From contig DASQHX010000011.1 in NCBI GenBank assembly GCA_035631875.1, positions 186,001 through 250,000 on the forward strand: DNA of 64,000 bases, given 5' to 3'. Of the stretch, positions 52,840 to 62,567 are shown piece by piece. The notes beneath the pieces were generated by a model. It searched no databases and had not been told where the DNA came from. It saw only the letters and a list, made by a program, of their open reading frames with translations. Position 1 is the stretch's first letter. The number at the start of each line of letters is the position of its first letter. This DNA comes from Nitrosopumilaceae archaeon. GTDB taxonomy: Archaea; Thermoproteota; Nitrososphaeria; Nitrososphaerales; Nitrosopumilaceae. A program made the position numbers and the translations under genes.

Positions 52840-54193
52840 ATTTAGAACATATCTTCAATACTTTTTTGTAAACATTGTTGATTATCTGATCTGCGGCACC
52901 CAAGTGATTCTCTGGAACAAAAATTGCTTCTATTTCTTTGGTATTAAGATGTGCTGATATTGCAGTATCTTTTTTCACTGCATCTAAAAATTCTGTTTCT
53001 GCATCAGAAGCTGCAAAAGCTATTCTTTGAATGTCTCTATACGCAATTAATCTGGGAACGCCTTTTTTTATCAAGGCATCAAGCACGAATTCAGCAAAAA
53101 TTTGTCCTTTTGTCATCTCTGTGTTTTTCCTAATCTTTTCTGTGTTTACATAAAGATCAGAAATAATTTTGGTCATTGCCTCTAACATCTCATCCAGTAA
53201 AATGGAACTAGTTGGAATGGTAAATCTTTCATTTGCTGAATTTGAAAGATCTCTTTCATGCCATAGCGGAATATTTTCAAATGCTATGTTAATCTGACTT
53301 CGTAATATTTTTGACAATGATGTAACACGTTCGCTTTTTGTAGGATTTCTTTTTACGGGAACTGCACTGCTTCCCATCTGGCCTTTTTTAAAAGGCTCTG
53401 CAACTTCTCCAATCTCTGTTCTTTGAAGATTTCGTATCTCGACAGCAATTTTTTCTAATGTCGCTCCAATCAAGGCATTACAAAATACATATTCTGCATA
53501 TTTCTCTCGCGCTATGATCTGTGTTGTGACATCAGCAGGATACAAAAAGAGTTTTTTTGCGATTCTTTTTTGAACCTCAAGTGCTTTTGAACCCATTAGA
53601 GAACCGGTGCCTACTACACCCAAAGTTTTACATACCAGTACTCTTTTTTTACATTCTTCAATCCTGTCTACATGATTTGACATTTCAGAAGCCCAATTTG
53701 CAAATTTTAAACCAAATGCTATGATGCTTGCATGCTGTCCATGAGTTCTTCCAACAGCAGGAGTATCTTTGAATTTTATTGCAAGCTTTGCTAAAATGAT
53801 AGCTAATTTTGCAACCTTTGGTTCTATTATTTTAAATGAATCTCTTACCTGCATAGAGTTACTTGTATCTACTAGGTCATTACTTGTAAGACCATAATGC
53901 ACCCATGGCTTTGCTGAAGGTTTACACAATTCACTTAGTGCTTCAACCAAAGCAGCAGTGTCATGATCACTTTTTGCCTCAAGCTCTTTTATCCTCTTGG
54001 AAGTTACCTTGCCAGAGCGTGCTATTTTTGCAATATTTTGTGCTACCTCCTTTGGAATCATGTTAATTTCTGCCTGTGATTCTGCAGCGGTTGCCTCTAT
54101 CTCAAGTTGATACTGGATTTTCTTTTCTTCGTCAAAAATTTCACGCATCTCTTTGGTGCCATATCGTCCACCGTCAATTGGTAAAATTGGCAT
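52832..54193 (-). CDS. purB: adenylosuccinate lyase
   Basis: A 453-residue fumarase/aspartase-superfamily enzyme. The signature GSSAVPVKRNPTKSE is the catalytic loop; TVGRTHGQHASII-like DTPAVGRTHGQHA and HYGLTSNDLVDTS are conserved. It acts twice in purine synthesis, releasing fumarate from SAICAR and adenylosuccinate. ATG at 54193. Convergent with the Asn-synthase-like gene. Confidence 0.96.
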   Translation of the reverse strand: MPILPIDGGRYGTKEMREIFDEEKKIQYQLEIEATAAESQAEINMIPKEVAQNIAKIARSGKVTSKRIKELEAKSDHDTAALVEALSELCKPSAKPWVHYGLTSNDLVDTSNSMQVRDSFKIIEPKVAKLAIILAKLAIKFKDTPAVGRTHGQHASIIAFGLKFANWASEMSNHVDRIEECKKRVLVCKTLGVVGTGSLMGSKALEVQKRIAKKLFLYPADVTTQIIAREKYAEYVFCNALIGATLEKIAVEIRNLQRTEIGEVAEPFKKGQMGSSAVPVKRNPTKSERVTSLSKILRSQINIAFENIPLWHERDLSNSANERFTIPTSSILLDEMLEAMTKIISDLYVNTEKIRKNTEMTKGQIFAEFVLDALIKKGVPRLIAYRDIQRIAFAASDAETEFLDAVKKDTAISAHLNTKEIEAIFVPENHLGAADQIINNVYKKVLKICSKFT

Positions 54194-54304
54194 ATAACAA
54201 ATTTAAACTAAATAAGGAAAATAAACCTACTTACGTCAACACTCTTGAGCTAATTTTTGGCAAGGTTAAGAGAAGAGAGATTATTATGATTTTGTATCTA
54301 TACC

Positions 54305-54643
54305 TTAAAATCTTACTTTTATTGACTGTGCAATTTCTATGAATTTTTGCAACTCTTGAAAAAATTGTATTCCCTTTTCTGTAACAACGAAAGTATGATT
54401 TCTATTATTACTTGCAGATTCTACCAATCCTGCATCTATTAACTTCTGACATTTCTCAATTACTGCATAATGTGATAGATTGGCTCTTCTGGCTATTGAA
54501 GAAATTATTGCTCCGCCTCTACCATTATCCATGGCTACACCTAAAATCTCTGAAATTATGCCCATCTCTGATCTGTATTGCTGTTTTGAAATGTTCTTAC
54601 AAGTTTGTAGTTCCGATTTTCTATTTAATTGCCTAACTATCAT
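54305..54643 (-). CDS. winged-helix transcriptional regulator
   Basis: A 112-residue wHTH protein of the type frequent in these archaea (HTH_45/ArnR1-like). YRSEMGIISEILGVAM precedes the helix-turn-helix IARRANLSHYAVIEKCQKLI and the wing NHTFVVTEKGIQFFQELQKF. A paralogue is at 61588. Target unknown. Divergent from no clear gene; the PEFG-CTERM pseudogene lies upstream on the same strand. Confidence 0.75.
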   Translation of the reverse strand: MIVRQLNRKSELQTCKNISKQQYRSEMGIISEILGVAMDNGRGGAIISSIARRANLSHYAVIEKCQKLIDAGLVESASNNRNHTFVVTEKGIQFFQELQKFIEIAQSIKVRF

Positions 54644-54701
54644 ATCTCATCAATGAGGATGATATAACTAATTTTATTTTAGATTTCGGTAACAAAGTTC
54701 A

Positions 54702-55273
54702 CTAACATGGTTTGCTAATTGTTTTATATCGTCTCGAAAATACTACAACTCCAATAATTGATATTGTAATAACAAAGCTTGTCAATGATCCAAATTCTGG
54801 TGTTGATTGATTGTTGATTTTATCTTGTGTCGAACCTATCAAAGTAGCAATAATTGTTCTATCTTTTGCATAGGTAAATGAAACTGTTAAGCCATCATCT
54901 CCTGACGCAGTCAAGAGTCCGTCTGTTGACCACAAACTGGTGAACAAGTTGATGTGGTTCCTGATAAAATTACATAGCCTGCAAAAACGCCTGTGTTCAT
55001 TCCTGTTTCAACCAGTCTGTAAGGTATGCTGCTCTCTCTGGTAGATATGATTATTTTGTTCTCAGGATCATCTCCTATTGTATCTATTGCATATGGATTT
55101 GAATTAAAATCAGGTGCGTTAATAACAATATGAATCACTGAAGTTGGTGAATACGAGTCTCGGTAAATAAGAATCGGGGATCCGTTATCACTAACGATAG
55201 TGTTTTGAGTAAAAATAGAAGAATATGCTTGGGCGTCTGATTCTACTGATGACAAAATTATGATTAATGCCAA
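54702..55273 (-). pseudogene. PEFG-CTERM surface protein, frameshifted
   Basis: Two overlapping frames make one protein. The first (55273-54911) has a signal-like start and ends SGTTSTCSPVCGQQTDS-stop; the second (54947-54702) continues as TDGLLTASGDDGLTVSFTYA and ends with STPEFGSLTSFVITISIIGV and basic RRYK, a PEFG-CTERM sorting tail. In intact relatives the CGxQTDG-type segment is continuous. The break lies near 54916-54926 and one base is involved. The gene would otherwise give an exported surface protein of about 185 residues. Sequencing error is possible. Confidence 0.7.
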
Positions 55274-55417
55274 TATAATAAAATAATCTACTTTGTTTGA
55301 GTCTATATTCGTATGTGAAAGATCCTTCTGAAATAATATGAAGTATTATTGATTCTGTGAAAATCAATCTGCTTATGATTTAAATTGTGCAGAAATCCGC
55401 TTTTCTCACTGAGCTAG

Positions 55418-56869
55418 ATGGCATCATTAATTCCAAAAAAAATTGGGAACATGGAATATAGAATTGAAGCTGATTCAAACCGAGGAATGAAAGTCCCTGT
55501 TACGATATATGCAGATGAGGCATTAATGCAAAAAATGATGACTGATAGAACAATTACACAGGCAATAAACGTCTCAACTTTGCCTGGTGTACAAAAACAT
55601 ATTGTAGTTTTACCAGATGGACATGAAGGATACGGATTTCCAGTAGGAGGTGTTGCTGCAATGGACGCAGAAGAAGGAATGATTAGTCCAGGAGGTGTAG
55701 GTTACGATATTAACTGTGGTGTCAGACTAATACGAACAAATCTTACTGAAAAAGATGTAAGACCAAAACTTAAAGACCTTGTAACAGAACTTTTCAATTC
55801 AATTCCATCTGGAGTTGGATCAAAAGGATCTGTCAAATTGAATTTTTCAGAACTTGATGAAGTATTGGTAAAAGGAGTACGCTGGGCTATCGATCACGGT
55901 TATGGTTCAAATGATGATGCAGATGTCTGTGAAGAAAATGGTCAGATAAAAAATGCTGATCCAAATAAGATATCTCCAACAGCACGAAAACGCGGAGCTC
56001 CACAACTTGGAAGCCTTGGTTCAGGTAACCATTTTCTTGAAGTTCAAAAAGTACAAGAAATCCATGACAAAGAAGCTGCAAAAAGAATGGGCATCTATAA
56101 CGAAGGACAAATTACTATTTTGATTCATTGTGGTTCTAGAGGTTTTGGTCATCAAGTATGTAGTGACTATCTTAGAGTTTCAGAACAAGCACTACAAAAA
56201 TACAATATAACATTAGCTGATAGAGAATTAGCATGTGTGCCAAATTCATCTGAAGAAGGAGAATCATACAGAAAAGCAATGTTTGCTGCCTTAAACTATG
56301 CTTGGAGTAATAGGCAAATGATCACACACTGGACAAGAAAGGCCTTTGAACGAGTCTTCAAACAATCAGAAGCAGATTTGGATATGAAATTAATCTATGA
56401 TGTTGCCCATAATATTGCCAAGGTAGAAAAGCATAAAATCGATGGCAAGCTGAAATCGGTAGTCGTACATAGAAAGGGTGCAACCAGAGCATTTCCAGCA
56501 GGAAGAGATGAAATTCCGCAAAAATACAGAGACTTGGGTCAACCGGTCTTTATTCCTGGTTCTATGGGTACTGGTAGCTGGATTCTTTTGGGTCAACCTA
56601 ATTCCATGGAACTAAGCTTTGGTTCAACAGCACATGGTGCAGGAAGAATGATGTCAAGATCTGCAGCTAGACGCAACTTTACTGAGGTACAAGTACAAAA
56701 ATCACTTGTAGATAAAGGAATTTTCATCAAAGCTCTTACAAGAGAAGGAGTAGTGGAAGAAACACCAGAGGCTTACAAAGACGTGGATGCTGTCGCTAAT
56801 GTATCACATGAACTTGGAATCGCAACCAAAGTTGCAAAACTTGTTCCAATTGGAGTAATTAAGGGATGA
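55418..56869 (+). CDS. rtcB: RNA-splicing ligase RtcB
   Basis: A 483-residue RtcB without intein. VLPDGHEGYGFPVGGVAAMD, SPGGVGYDINCGVRLIRTNL (metal Cys), GSGNHFLEVQ, and GTAHGAGR-like GSTAHGAGRMMSRSAA (catalytic His) are present. RtcB joins tRNA exons after intron cutting, which fits the intron-bearing tRNAs in this window. It overlaps the PDCD5 gene by 4 bases. Confidence 0.97.
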   Translation: MASLIPKKIGNMEYRIEADSNRGMKVPVTIYADEALMQKMMTDRTITQAINVSTLPGVQKHIVVLPDGHEGYGFPVGGVAAMDAEEGMISPGGVGYDINCGVRLIRTNLTEKDVRPKLKDLVTELFNSIPSGVGSKGSVKLNFSELDEVLVKGVRWAIDHGYGSNDDADVCEENGQIKNADPNKISPTARKRGAPQLGSLGSGNHFLEVQKVQEIHDKEAAKRMGIYNEGQITILIHCGSRGFGHQVCSDYLRVSEQALQKYNITLADRELACVPNSSEEGESYRKAMFAALNYAWSNRQMITHWTRKAFERVFKQSEADLDMKLIYDVAHNIAKVEKHKIDGKLKSVVVHRKGATRAFPAGRDEIPQKYRDLGQPVFIPGSMGTGSWILLGQPNSMELSFGSTAHGAGRMMSRSAARRNFTEVQVQKSLVDKGIFIKALTREGVVEETPEAYKDVDAVANVSHELGIATKVAKLVPIGVIKG

Positions 56870-57318
56870 GCGAGGAAGATAAAGAACTAGAACTTTTAAA
56901 AGCAAAAAGATTGCGCGAGATGCAAAAAAATATTACAGAACAACAAAAACAAGAGGAACTAAAGACGCAGAAACCTTCTACACCAAACGCTCCTTCTCCA
57001 AGAGAAATTCTTGTAAAACAACTAGGTTATCGTGGTCTGGAAATTCTTCAAAATGCAGAAAGTCAATTTCCAAATGAAACTAAAATGGTTGTAGACAAGC
57101 TTGCTGAGCTTATCCAGTCAGGAGAAGTCACAGAAATAATTGACGGTGGAAAACTACTTGCTCTTTTTCGCTCTATTGGAATTCGTGTTAGAGTAGAAAC
57201 TACTATTCATGTAGAAGAAGATGGAAAGCTTGTTTCATGGTCTGATAAATTGAAAGAGCGTACAATGGAATCTAAAGAAAACACTTCACAAGAAACTTCT
57301 GAACAAAATACTCTGTAA
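56866..57318 (+). CDS. PDCD5-family DNA-binding protein
   Basis: A 150-residue protein of the DUF122/PDCD5 (MTH1615) family: basic helix LLKAKRLREMQKNITEQQKQ, and the core LFRSIGIRVRVETTIHVEED. Archaeal members bind nucleic acid. Ser/Gln/Thr-rich tail. Translationally coupled to rtcB by the ATGA overlap. Length is a little above the usual 110-120 residues because of the tail. Confidence 0.85.
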   Translation: MSEEDKELELLKAKRLREMQKNITEQQKQEELKTQKPSTPNAPSPREILVKQLGYRGLEILQNAESQFPNETKMVVDKLAELIQSGEVTEIIDGGKLLALFRSIGIRVRVETTIHVEEDGKLVSWSDKLKERTMESKENTSQETSEQNTL

Positions 57319-57346
57319 CCTTAAACCTAATCAACAATGAATAAAA

Positions 57347-57802
57347 CTAGTTCTGAGTTTTGAACTTTCTTAATCGGTAAAATGCATATATGAGCACAAA
57401 AGGTATCGTGCCAACTAAGAATGAGAAAACAATATTTCCTACCAAAAAGCTCATGGCAAGTTGTAAACCCAAGAATAGTGTGATCATTGCGGGAATTAAA
57501 CCAAATAATGTGAAACGATGACTCCGTTGCTTGAATTTCTCAAAATCAATATACGGGTACTCTAAATGGTGATAAATTATAGGCATTATAAAAAGTGAAA
57601 CTGATGTAGTTATTGAAAGTAAAGATATCAAAATTATGATTTTATCTATAAGAATAAAGCTGGCAGAGGAACTTATAGAGATATTTAACAAAAATCCAAA
57701 CAGAAAACCTGAAAAAGATGTTAAAATCGCACTTTCTCTTAATACTGCTCCGTAGTCTTTGACCAAATCATCTTTTTTTTCTTCATCATCTTTGTCAACC
57801 AA
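57347..57802 (-). CDS. DUF6328-like four-helix membrane protein
   Basis: A 151-residue protein with four membrane helices (ILTSFSGFLFGFLLNISISS; FILIDKIIILISLLSITTSV; HRFTLFGLIPAMITLFLGLQ; FLVGNIVFSFLVGTIPFVLI), an N-terminal acidic tail (DKDDEEKKDD) and basic C-terminus. The ESAILTSFSGFLFGFLL opening is typical of DUF6328. Function unknown. Confidence 0.7.
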   Translation of the reverse strand: MVDKDDEEKKDDLVKDYGAVLRESAILTSFSGFLFGFLLNISISSSASFILIDKIIILISLLSITTSVSLFIMPIIYHHLEYPYIDFEKFKQRSHRFTLFGLIPAMITLFLGLQLAMSFLVGNIVFSFLVGTIPFVLIYAFYRLRKFKTQN

Positions 57803-57899
57803 TTTTTCTATCTAAAACATGCATAACTTTGATCACAAATGAGGCTTTCCATTTCCACGATTTAGTTAAAGACAAAAGTGGGTAAAAAACTGATATACC

Positions 57900-58223
57900 A
57901 TGAGCTACAAGGCAGTAATTGTTGAAATTGCTACAACAAAATACGAAACTGATAGGGAACTTATTTCTGCAGCAATGGAACGACTTCAATTATCTTGTGG
58001 AATAAAAGATGGCTTTTTGATAAGTGATCCAATGGAAAGATTTGGATGGGCTTTTTTTAAAATATTATTCAAAGTAGAATTACTTCTTGCTATGCAACAA
58101 AAGCTAGCGGATCAAATTGCAATCTCGAAAGGTAAAAAACACGAAGATAAATTTGTCAATTTTCTAATAAATTATTTTGAATATAATAATTGTAAAGTAA
58201 AAGTAAAACTATTGGAATCTTAA
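57900..58223 (+). CDS. hypothetical protein
   Basis: A 107-residue soluble protein. [20 protein letters not shown], a middle with [20 protein letters not shown] (amphipathic) and [20 protein letters not shown]. No family recognised. It ends overlapping the rps11 end by 4 bases (convergent). Confidence 0.55.
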   Translation: MSYKAVIVEIATTKYETDRELISAAMERLQLSCGIKDGFLISDPMERFGWAFFKILFKVELLLAMQQKLADQIAISKGKKHEDKFVNFLINYFEYNNCKVKVKLLES

Positions 58224-58624
58224 ACTCTTCTTCCTCTTTTACCGCCTTTTTTGCGGGTTGTGTCATGTGGTATTGGAGTTACATCGTCTATTCTTCCAAT
58301 CTTAAAGCCACCTCTTGCTAGTGCTCTTATTGCTGCTTGTGCTCCGGGACCTGGAACTCTAGCTCCTACTCCGCCTACTGCTCTTACTCTAATGTGAAGA
58401 CCAGTAAAGCCTCTGTCATGTGCAACTTCAACAACAGCGCCTGTGGATTTCATGGCTGCATATGGAGAGGATTCGTATCTGTCTGCATTTACATGTCTTC
58501 CTCCAGAACTAATTGCAACAGTTTCGGCACCAGAGAGATCTGTGATGTGAACAATTGTATTGTTATAACTACTATAGATATGGGCAATTCCCCATTTTTC
58601 TTTAGCTTCTTGTTCCGACAACAT
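58220..58624 (-). CDS. rps11: 30S ribosomal protein S11 (uS11)
   Basis: About 134 residues. [40 protein letters not shown] and [20 protein letters not shown] are standard archaeal uS11, ending with [16 protein letters not shown] at 58636 gives four more residues, but ATG 58624 lies 24-27 bases after a TATA box (TTTTTTAAAC, 58641-58652), so it is preferred. Unlike in many archaea, it is apart from rps13/rps4 here. Confidence 0.95.
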   Translation of the reverse strand: MLSEQEAKEKWGIAHIYSSYNNTIVHITDLSGAETVAISSGGRHVNADRYESSPYAAMKSTGAVVEVAHDRGFTGLHIRVRAVGGVGARVPGPGAQAAIRALARGGFKIGRIDDVTPIPHDTTRKKGGKRGRRV

Positions 58625-58654
58625 TTCAAAAGCCACTTATGGGTTTAAAAAACA

Positions 58655-59611
58655 TTAGGATTTGAAATGAAGCCAGCCGCACTTTTTCACAGGAATTAGT
58701 TTGTTTCCTTGACAGTAAACAACATTTCGACCATTTATAACATATCCAATTTCAAATAAGGGCGTTTTGTACATCTTTGCTATTTGTCTAACTTTGTCTA
58801 AATTATGTACTGATACGGTAGCTACGATTTCATATTCTTCACCACCACAAAAAATAAGATCTGCTAATTTGATTTTATTTGTATTTGCAAACTTTTCTAC
58901 ATCTGGTTTGGTAGGAAGTTTTGTAATTACAAATTTTTTTCTACTTTGTCTGCTCATCTCGTTTAAAGTAGCAGATAATCCATCACTTGAATCCATTGAC
59001 GATGAAATATAGTCTGAAATTCCTAAACCAAATTCTAATCTTGGGGTTGGTTTGTTTACATGTTGTTTACATTTTTTAATAAACTTTGCATCTGCTTTAA
59101 GATGAGCTAAAATAATTTTCAATCCAGCAGAACAATAACCAAATGGGCCAGATGTAATAATAACATCATTTATCCTAGCACCGCTTCGTTTGACTATTTT
59201 TTTTGAAATGCCAAACATGGATATGTCAATTACTAATTCCTTTCCCTCATTTAGATCTCCGCCAACAATTTTGATGCCATATTCTTTTGATGCCATGGAA
59301 AAACCAGCAGCCAACTTCTTTATTTTGGATCTAGAAAATCCTTTTGGAATTGCAAGAGAAACAGTAGCATATTGCGGCTTTATCCCCTTACAGGCAAAGT
59401 CACTCACACATGCAACCATACTTTTTCTAGCGATCTCATTATTTTTCATGCCTGGAGGCACATCTGTGCTTTCAACTAACATATCTGATTTGGCTATAAC
59501 GATATCTTTGTTCATTCTCAGAATTTCTACATCCTCAGGTACGAATTTTGACTTTCTTCTAAAACTTTGCTGAAATATTTTAATTATTTCTATTTCGTCT
59601 GGCTTGTTCAT
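58655..59611 (-). CDS. thiL: thiamine-monophosphate kinase
   Basis: A 318-residue enzyme of the PurM-like superfamily. VIAKSDMLVESTDVPPGMKN, VSDFACKGIKPQYATVSLAI, VGGDLNEGKELVIDISMFG, MDSSDGLSATL and FCGGEEYEIVATV are ThiL landmarks (Mg-ATP site and substrate site). It makes thiamine diphosphate from TMP. The start overlaps the preceding gene by 32 bases, an unusual overlap, so the start may be somewhat later. Confidence 0.92.
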   Translation of the reverse strand: MNKPDEIEIIKIFQQSFRRKSKFVPEDVEILRMNKDIVIAKSDMLVESTDVPPGMKNNEIARKSMVACVSDFACKGIKPQYATVSLAIPKGFSRSKIKKLAAGFSMASKEYGIKIVGGDLNEGKELVIDISMFGISKKIVKRSGARINDVIITSGPFGYCSAGLKIILAHLKADAKFIKKCKQHVNKPTPRLEFGLGISDYISSSMDSSDGLSATLNEMSRQSRKKFVITKLPTKPDVEKFANTNKIKLADLIFCGGEEYEIVATVSVHNLDKVRQIAKMYKTPLFEIGYVINGRNVVYCQGNKLIPVKKCGWLHFKS

Positions 59612-60935
59612 AGCTTTGATTAACTAACTCTGTAACTTGTTTCTGAATAGATCTTGCTTTTTTCAAATTATTTGATTCAGTGGATATTCTTATGATATGT
59701 TCAGTATTTGATTGTCTTACTAGTGACCAACTATCTTCATCAATGATTAATTTTATTCCGTCAAGTGTAATTATTTCACTGTATTGTTTTTTCATTTTGT
59801 TTAATAAAATTTGTAATGTTTTTTTATGAAATACCGATCCTACTTCAACTTTAGTTCTGAATTGGAAATACTGCTCCATGAATTTCATGACATCAGTAAA
59901 GGTTTTGGTTCCAAGCATGCCAGCTATTAATCCACTAGTCAATATTCCATCTCTGCACATGTTGAATTCTGGCAAGATAAATCCTGCACTACTTCCTTCG
60001 CCTCCTGCATGTGACTTGGTTTTTATCATTAAATCTACTACATTCGCTTCTCCTACTTTTGATCTTTGAACTTGACCTCCATGTGTTTTGATAAATTTCT
60101 CAATAGAAACACTAGAATCTATACTCAAAACAAAGCGCTTATATCCTATCTCAAGTGCTTTTGCAATGCCTAAACCAAGAGTTATGTCTGGTGCTTGTTT
60201 TTTTCCATTTTTTACAACTACTAATCTATCTCCATCAAGATCAAACGCAAATCCTATGTCACACTTTTTTGTTGCTAAACATAGCTCTGTAAGGTTCTCA
60301 TATGTGGGATCAGGACCATGTGAAGAAATTCCAGGCTTTCCGTTGATTTTCTGTATCTTGCAACCAAGAGTTTCAAGCATTTTTGGTGCAACTTCAAATG
60401 CTGCCCCGCCACCAACATCTATTGCAACTTTTGGTGATCCTTTTACCTTGCCAACTAATTTTATGGCATCTGATATGTATTTAGAATTTGTCTCGAATTC
60501 TAAACCAATTTTTTCTTTTGAAAACTTGTTTTCCCGAGTAATCCATTCTAATTCCTTTTCATTTATACCTCTTCCATTTATGATGAATTTTAGGCCATTC
60601 CACTGCAGGGGGTTGTGTGACGAAGTGATTATGATACCACTTCCATATTTTCGTGATTCTCTAAAAGCCACAGGTGTTGGTGCAATTCCTAAATTGTATA
60701 CAGCGAGTCCTCTTTCCATCAAAGAAGCAATGGCAACCTCACTTACAATTTTACTTGAGGGTCTTGTATCTTGAGCAACAACACATTTTTTTGATTTTAC
60801 TAACAAAGAAAAATTCTGACAAAATTTTATTATGTCAGTAAGGTTTAGATCACGACCAAAAATTCCTCTTACCCCAGAGATGGATACTTTCAATGAATCC
60901 AAAGCACAAAGGCTTTTTATAAACTCTGATGACAT
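59580..60935 (-). CDS. phosphohexomutase (phosphoglucosamine/phosphomannomutase)
   Basis: A 451-residue alpha-D-phosphohexomutase. Catalytic Ser in IIITSSHNPLQWNGLKF, Mg site FDLDGDRLVVV, sugar-binding GGEGSSAGFI and phosphate-binding ST(E)SNN near the end. The short HPTYENLTEL-like DPTYENL and GGAAFEVAP parts are typical of archaeal GlmM/ManB. Specificity for glucosamine-6-phosphate or mannose-6-phosphate cannot be read directly. It is 11 bases from tRNA-Thr, divergent. Confidence 0.9.
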   Translation of the reverse strand: MSSEFIKSLCALDSLKVSISGVRGIFGRDLNLTDIIKFCQNFSLLVKSKKCVVAQDTRPSSKIVSEVAIASLMERGLAVYNLGIAPTPVAFRESRKYGSGIIITSSHNPLQWNGLKFIINGRGINEKELEWITRENKFSKEKIGLEFETNSKYISDAIKLVGKVKGSPKVAIDVGGGAAFEVAPKMLETLGCKIQKINGKPGISSHGPDPTYENLTELCLATKKCDIGFAFDLDGDRLVVVKNGKKQAPDITLGLGIAKALEIGYKRFVLSIDSSVSIEKFIKTHGGQVQRSKVGEANVVDLMIKTKSHAGGEGSSAGFILPEFNMCRDGILTSGLIAGMLGTKTFTDVMKFMEQYFQFRTKVEVGSVFHKKTLQILLNKMKKQYSEIITLDGIKLIIDEDSWSLVRQSNTEHIIRISTESNNLKKARSIQKQVTELVNQSYEQARRNRNN

Positions 60936-60946
60936 TGCGAACCATT

Positions 60947-61020
60947 GCCTCGATAGCTCAGCCTGGTAGAGCGAACGCCTCGTAAGCGTTAGGCCGTGGG
61001 ATCGAATCCCACTCGAGGCT
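60947..61020 (+). tRNA. tRNA-Thr (CGT)
   Basis: Acceptor GCCTCGA/TCGAGGC, anticodon arm AACGC-CTCGTAA-GCGTT with anticodon CGT, T-arm GTGGG-ATCGAAT-CCCAC, discriminator T as in the other tRNA-Thr here. No intron. Confidence 0.95.
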
Positions 61021-61099
61021 TTATCATTAAAATTGAGTTTTATTATTTTCCTGTTACAATAACTGTCTAATTTGGAAAGTTTTATTATTAAAATTAAAT

Positions 61100-61198
61100 C
61101 TATAAACTATGACTCTTTTTTTTGAATTCCTCAAGACTCTCTATATCTATTTCTAGTTCCTTACCCAATCCTTTCCACCAATCTGAAATATCTGCCAC
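61100..61198 (-). CDS. possible 32-residue acidic peptide
   Basis: GTG at 61196-61198, reading MADISDWWKGLGKELEIDIE then SLEEFKKKSHSL. TATA-like CTATAAAG (61231-61239) lies about 36 bases upstream. Strong amphipathic helix with WW. Real small protein is possible, but no homologue is known to me. Confidence 0.35.
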   Translation of the reverse strand: MADISDWWKGLGKELEIDIESLEEFKKKSHSL

Positions 61199-61331
61199 GT
61201 CTTTCCTCTTTTCTTACACCAAGATCCACCTTTATAGATCTGTCTATTTTCTTCTACTTGATTAATTTAAATGAAAAATTCGTTTATATAAATAAAAAGA
61301 AACAGCGATCAAAAGATTCACTCAAAAATTT

Positions 61332-61508
61332 TCAAACATTTTTCTCTTTAGCTTTTTTCTTTTTTGCTCTGTACATGACAACTCCTAGAGTACCAACAGC
61401 ACAAAGCCAAAAAAGCGTCATGTTAGGACCACTTGATCCTCCGCCAAACATGGCATAAATCATGCCTCCTATCAAAGCAAAACCAATGGCTTCTAGTGTT
61501 TTACTCAT
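61332..61508 (-). CDS. 58-residue two-helix membrane protein
   Basis: ATG at 61506-61508: KTLEAIGFALIGGMIYAMFG, a GGGSSGPN turn, TLFWLCAVGTLGVVMY and a basic tail RAKKKKAKEKNV. The Gly-rich helices and basic end mark a genuine membrane protein. A frame on the other strand over these bases is a shadow. Confidence 0.6.
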   Translation of the reverse strand: MSKTLEAIGFALIGGMIYAMFGGGSSGPNMTLFWLCAVGTLGVVMYRAKKKKAKEKNV

Positions 61509-61587
61509 AAATTTCTAAAATCTGCGTATTATATTAAAGATCAAAAATAGATTAGTTTTAAAACATTCACTATGGCTTGTTTTGGAT

Positions 61588-61869
61588 TTAAAGATCTAAA
61601 CCAAAAGTATCTGCAAGGGTTTGGAAGTTCTTGTATGATTCCAAGTATTGTTTGCCCTTTGGGGTTATGACAAAGGCATTTTTGCCATCAAATTCGATTT
61701 TGTTTATTAGATTTGCGCCAGTAAGATTATCGATAAATTTGCTTAGTCTAGAATGTGAAAGATTAGCTTTTGTTAAAAGCGAGGTTACGTTTATGCCGTT
61801 TGCTCCACTCTCTTCAGTAACTGTAAGCAAATCACTTACTATCTGCATACTAGTTCTATAGGTGACCAT
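61588..61869 (-). CDS. winged-helix transcriptional regulator
   Basis: About 93 residues from ATG 61869 (MVTYRTSMQIVSDLLTVTEE); the frame extends to 61920. HTH segment LLTKANLSHSRLSKFIDNLT, wing NAFVITPKGKQYLESYKNF. Same small wHTH family as the gene at 54305. TATA-like CTTATATCACC upstream. Target unknown. Confidence 0.75.
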   Translation of the reverse strand: MVTYRTSMQIVSDLLTVTEESGANGINVTSLLTKANLSHSRLSKFIDNLTGANLINKIEFDGKNAFVITPKGKQYLESYKNFQTLADTFGLDL

Positions 61870-62003
61870 ATTTAGTGAACATATGATTTGGTGATATAAG
61901 GGTATTACGCTGATCTTCAACTATTGTACGAAGAATATTATCTAATCCTCATCTAGAAAGACCTGAATGCAAGAGTTTTATCCATTTTTAACGCAATAAT
62001 AAT

Positions 62004-62567
62004 GTGAATTTTGAATGTATCCAAGATTGTTCAAACTGTTGTATTGAAAGAGAATATTATCCTACAATAAAGTTTGGTAAAATAGGCGTTCTAATTTTAC
62101 CTGAAGAAAAGGAAAAAATAGAATCATATGCAAAAACCCACAATCTAGAAATTTCAATTCTTCCACGTATTGGTATTTCGCATGAAAAATCTGATGGGCC
62201 AACAGAAATTATTGCATATCAGTTAATGGGAAAAGACTCTAACGGTAATACATGTCCTTTTTTGGATACTGAAAGTAATGAAAAGTCTCCACACGGTGGA
62301 TATAAGTGTAAAATATATCAAAACAGACCCCTTGCTTGCAAAGCATATCCTGTAATTGAATCATCACCTGTAGTTTTGGATTCAAAGTGCAAATTTTGTG
62401 AAAAATGTGGGATTACTGCTACAAATGTAAATCAAGAAATGGAATCACTTGTTAATATTAAAAATAAAATGAAAACAACTGCTCCTTTTGTATGGAGATA
62501 CGCTACTGGTATATGTGATGAACACAATAAAAATAAAATTGCAACTGGTTGGTTTTTAGAAATTTAA
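62004..62567 (+). CDS. YkgJ-type Cys-cluster protein
   Basis: A 187-residue protein, GTG start. CIQDCSNCCIEREYY at the N-terminus, NTCPFLDTESNEKS, and YKCKIYQNRPLACKAYP are the cysteine clusters of the YkgJ/UPF0153 zinc- or iron-chelating family; KCKFCEKCG gives further Cys. Possible oxygenase or metal-site protein; function unknown. Overlaps the 53-residue gene by 4 bases. Confidence 0.78.
   Translation: MNFECIQDCSNCCIEREYYPTIKFGKIGVLILPEEKEKIESYAKTHNLEISILPRIGISHEKSDGPTEIIAYQLMGKDSNGNTCPFLDTESNEKSPHGGYKCKIYQNRPLACKAYPVIESSPVVLDSKCKFCEKCGITATNVNQEMESLVNIKNKMKTTAPFVWRYATGICDEHNKNKIATGWFLEI

Noticed and set aside
61258-61458. A 66-codon plus-strand frame.
   Set aside because: It is the shadow of the 58-residue membrane protein on the other strand and ends in an artificial Pro/Gln-rich tail.
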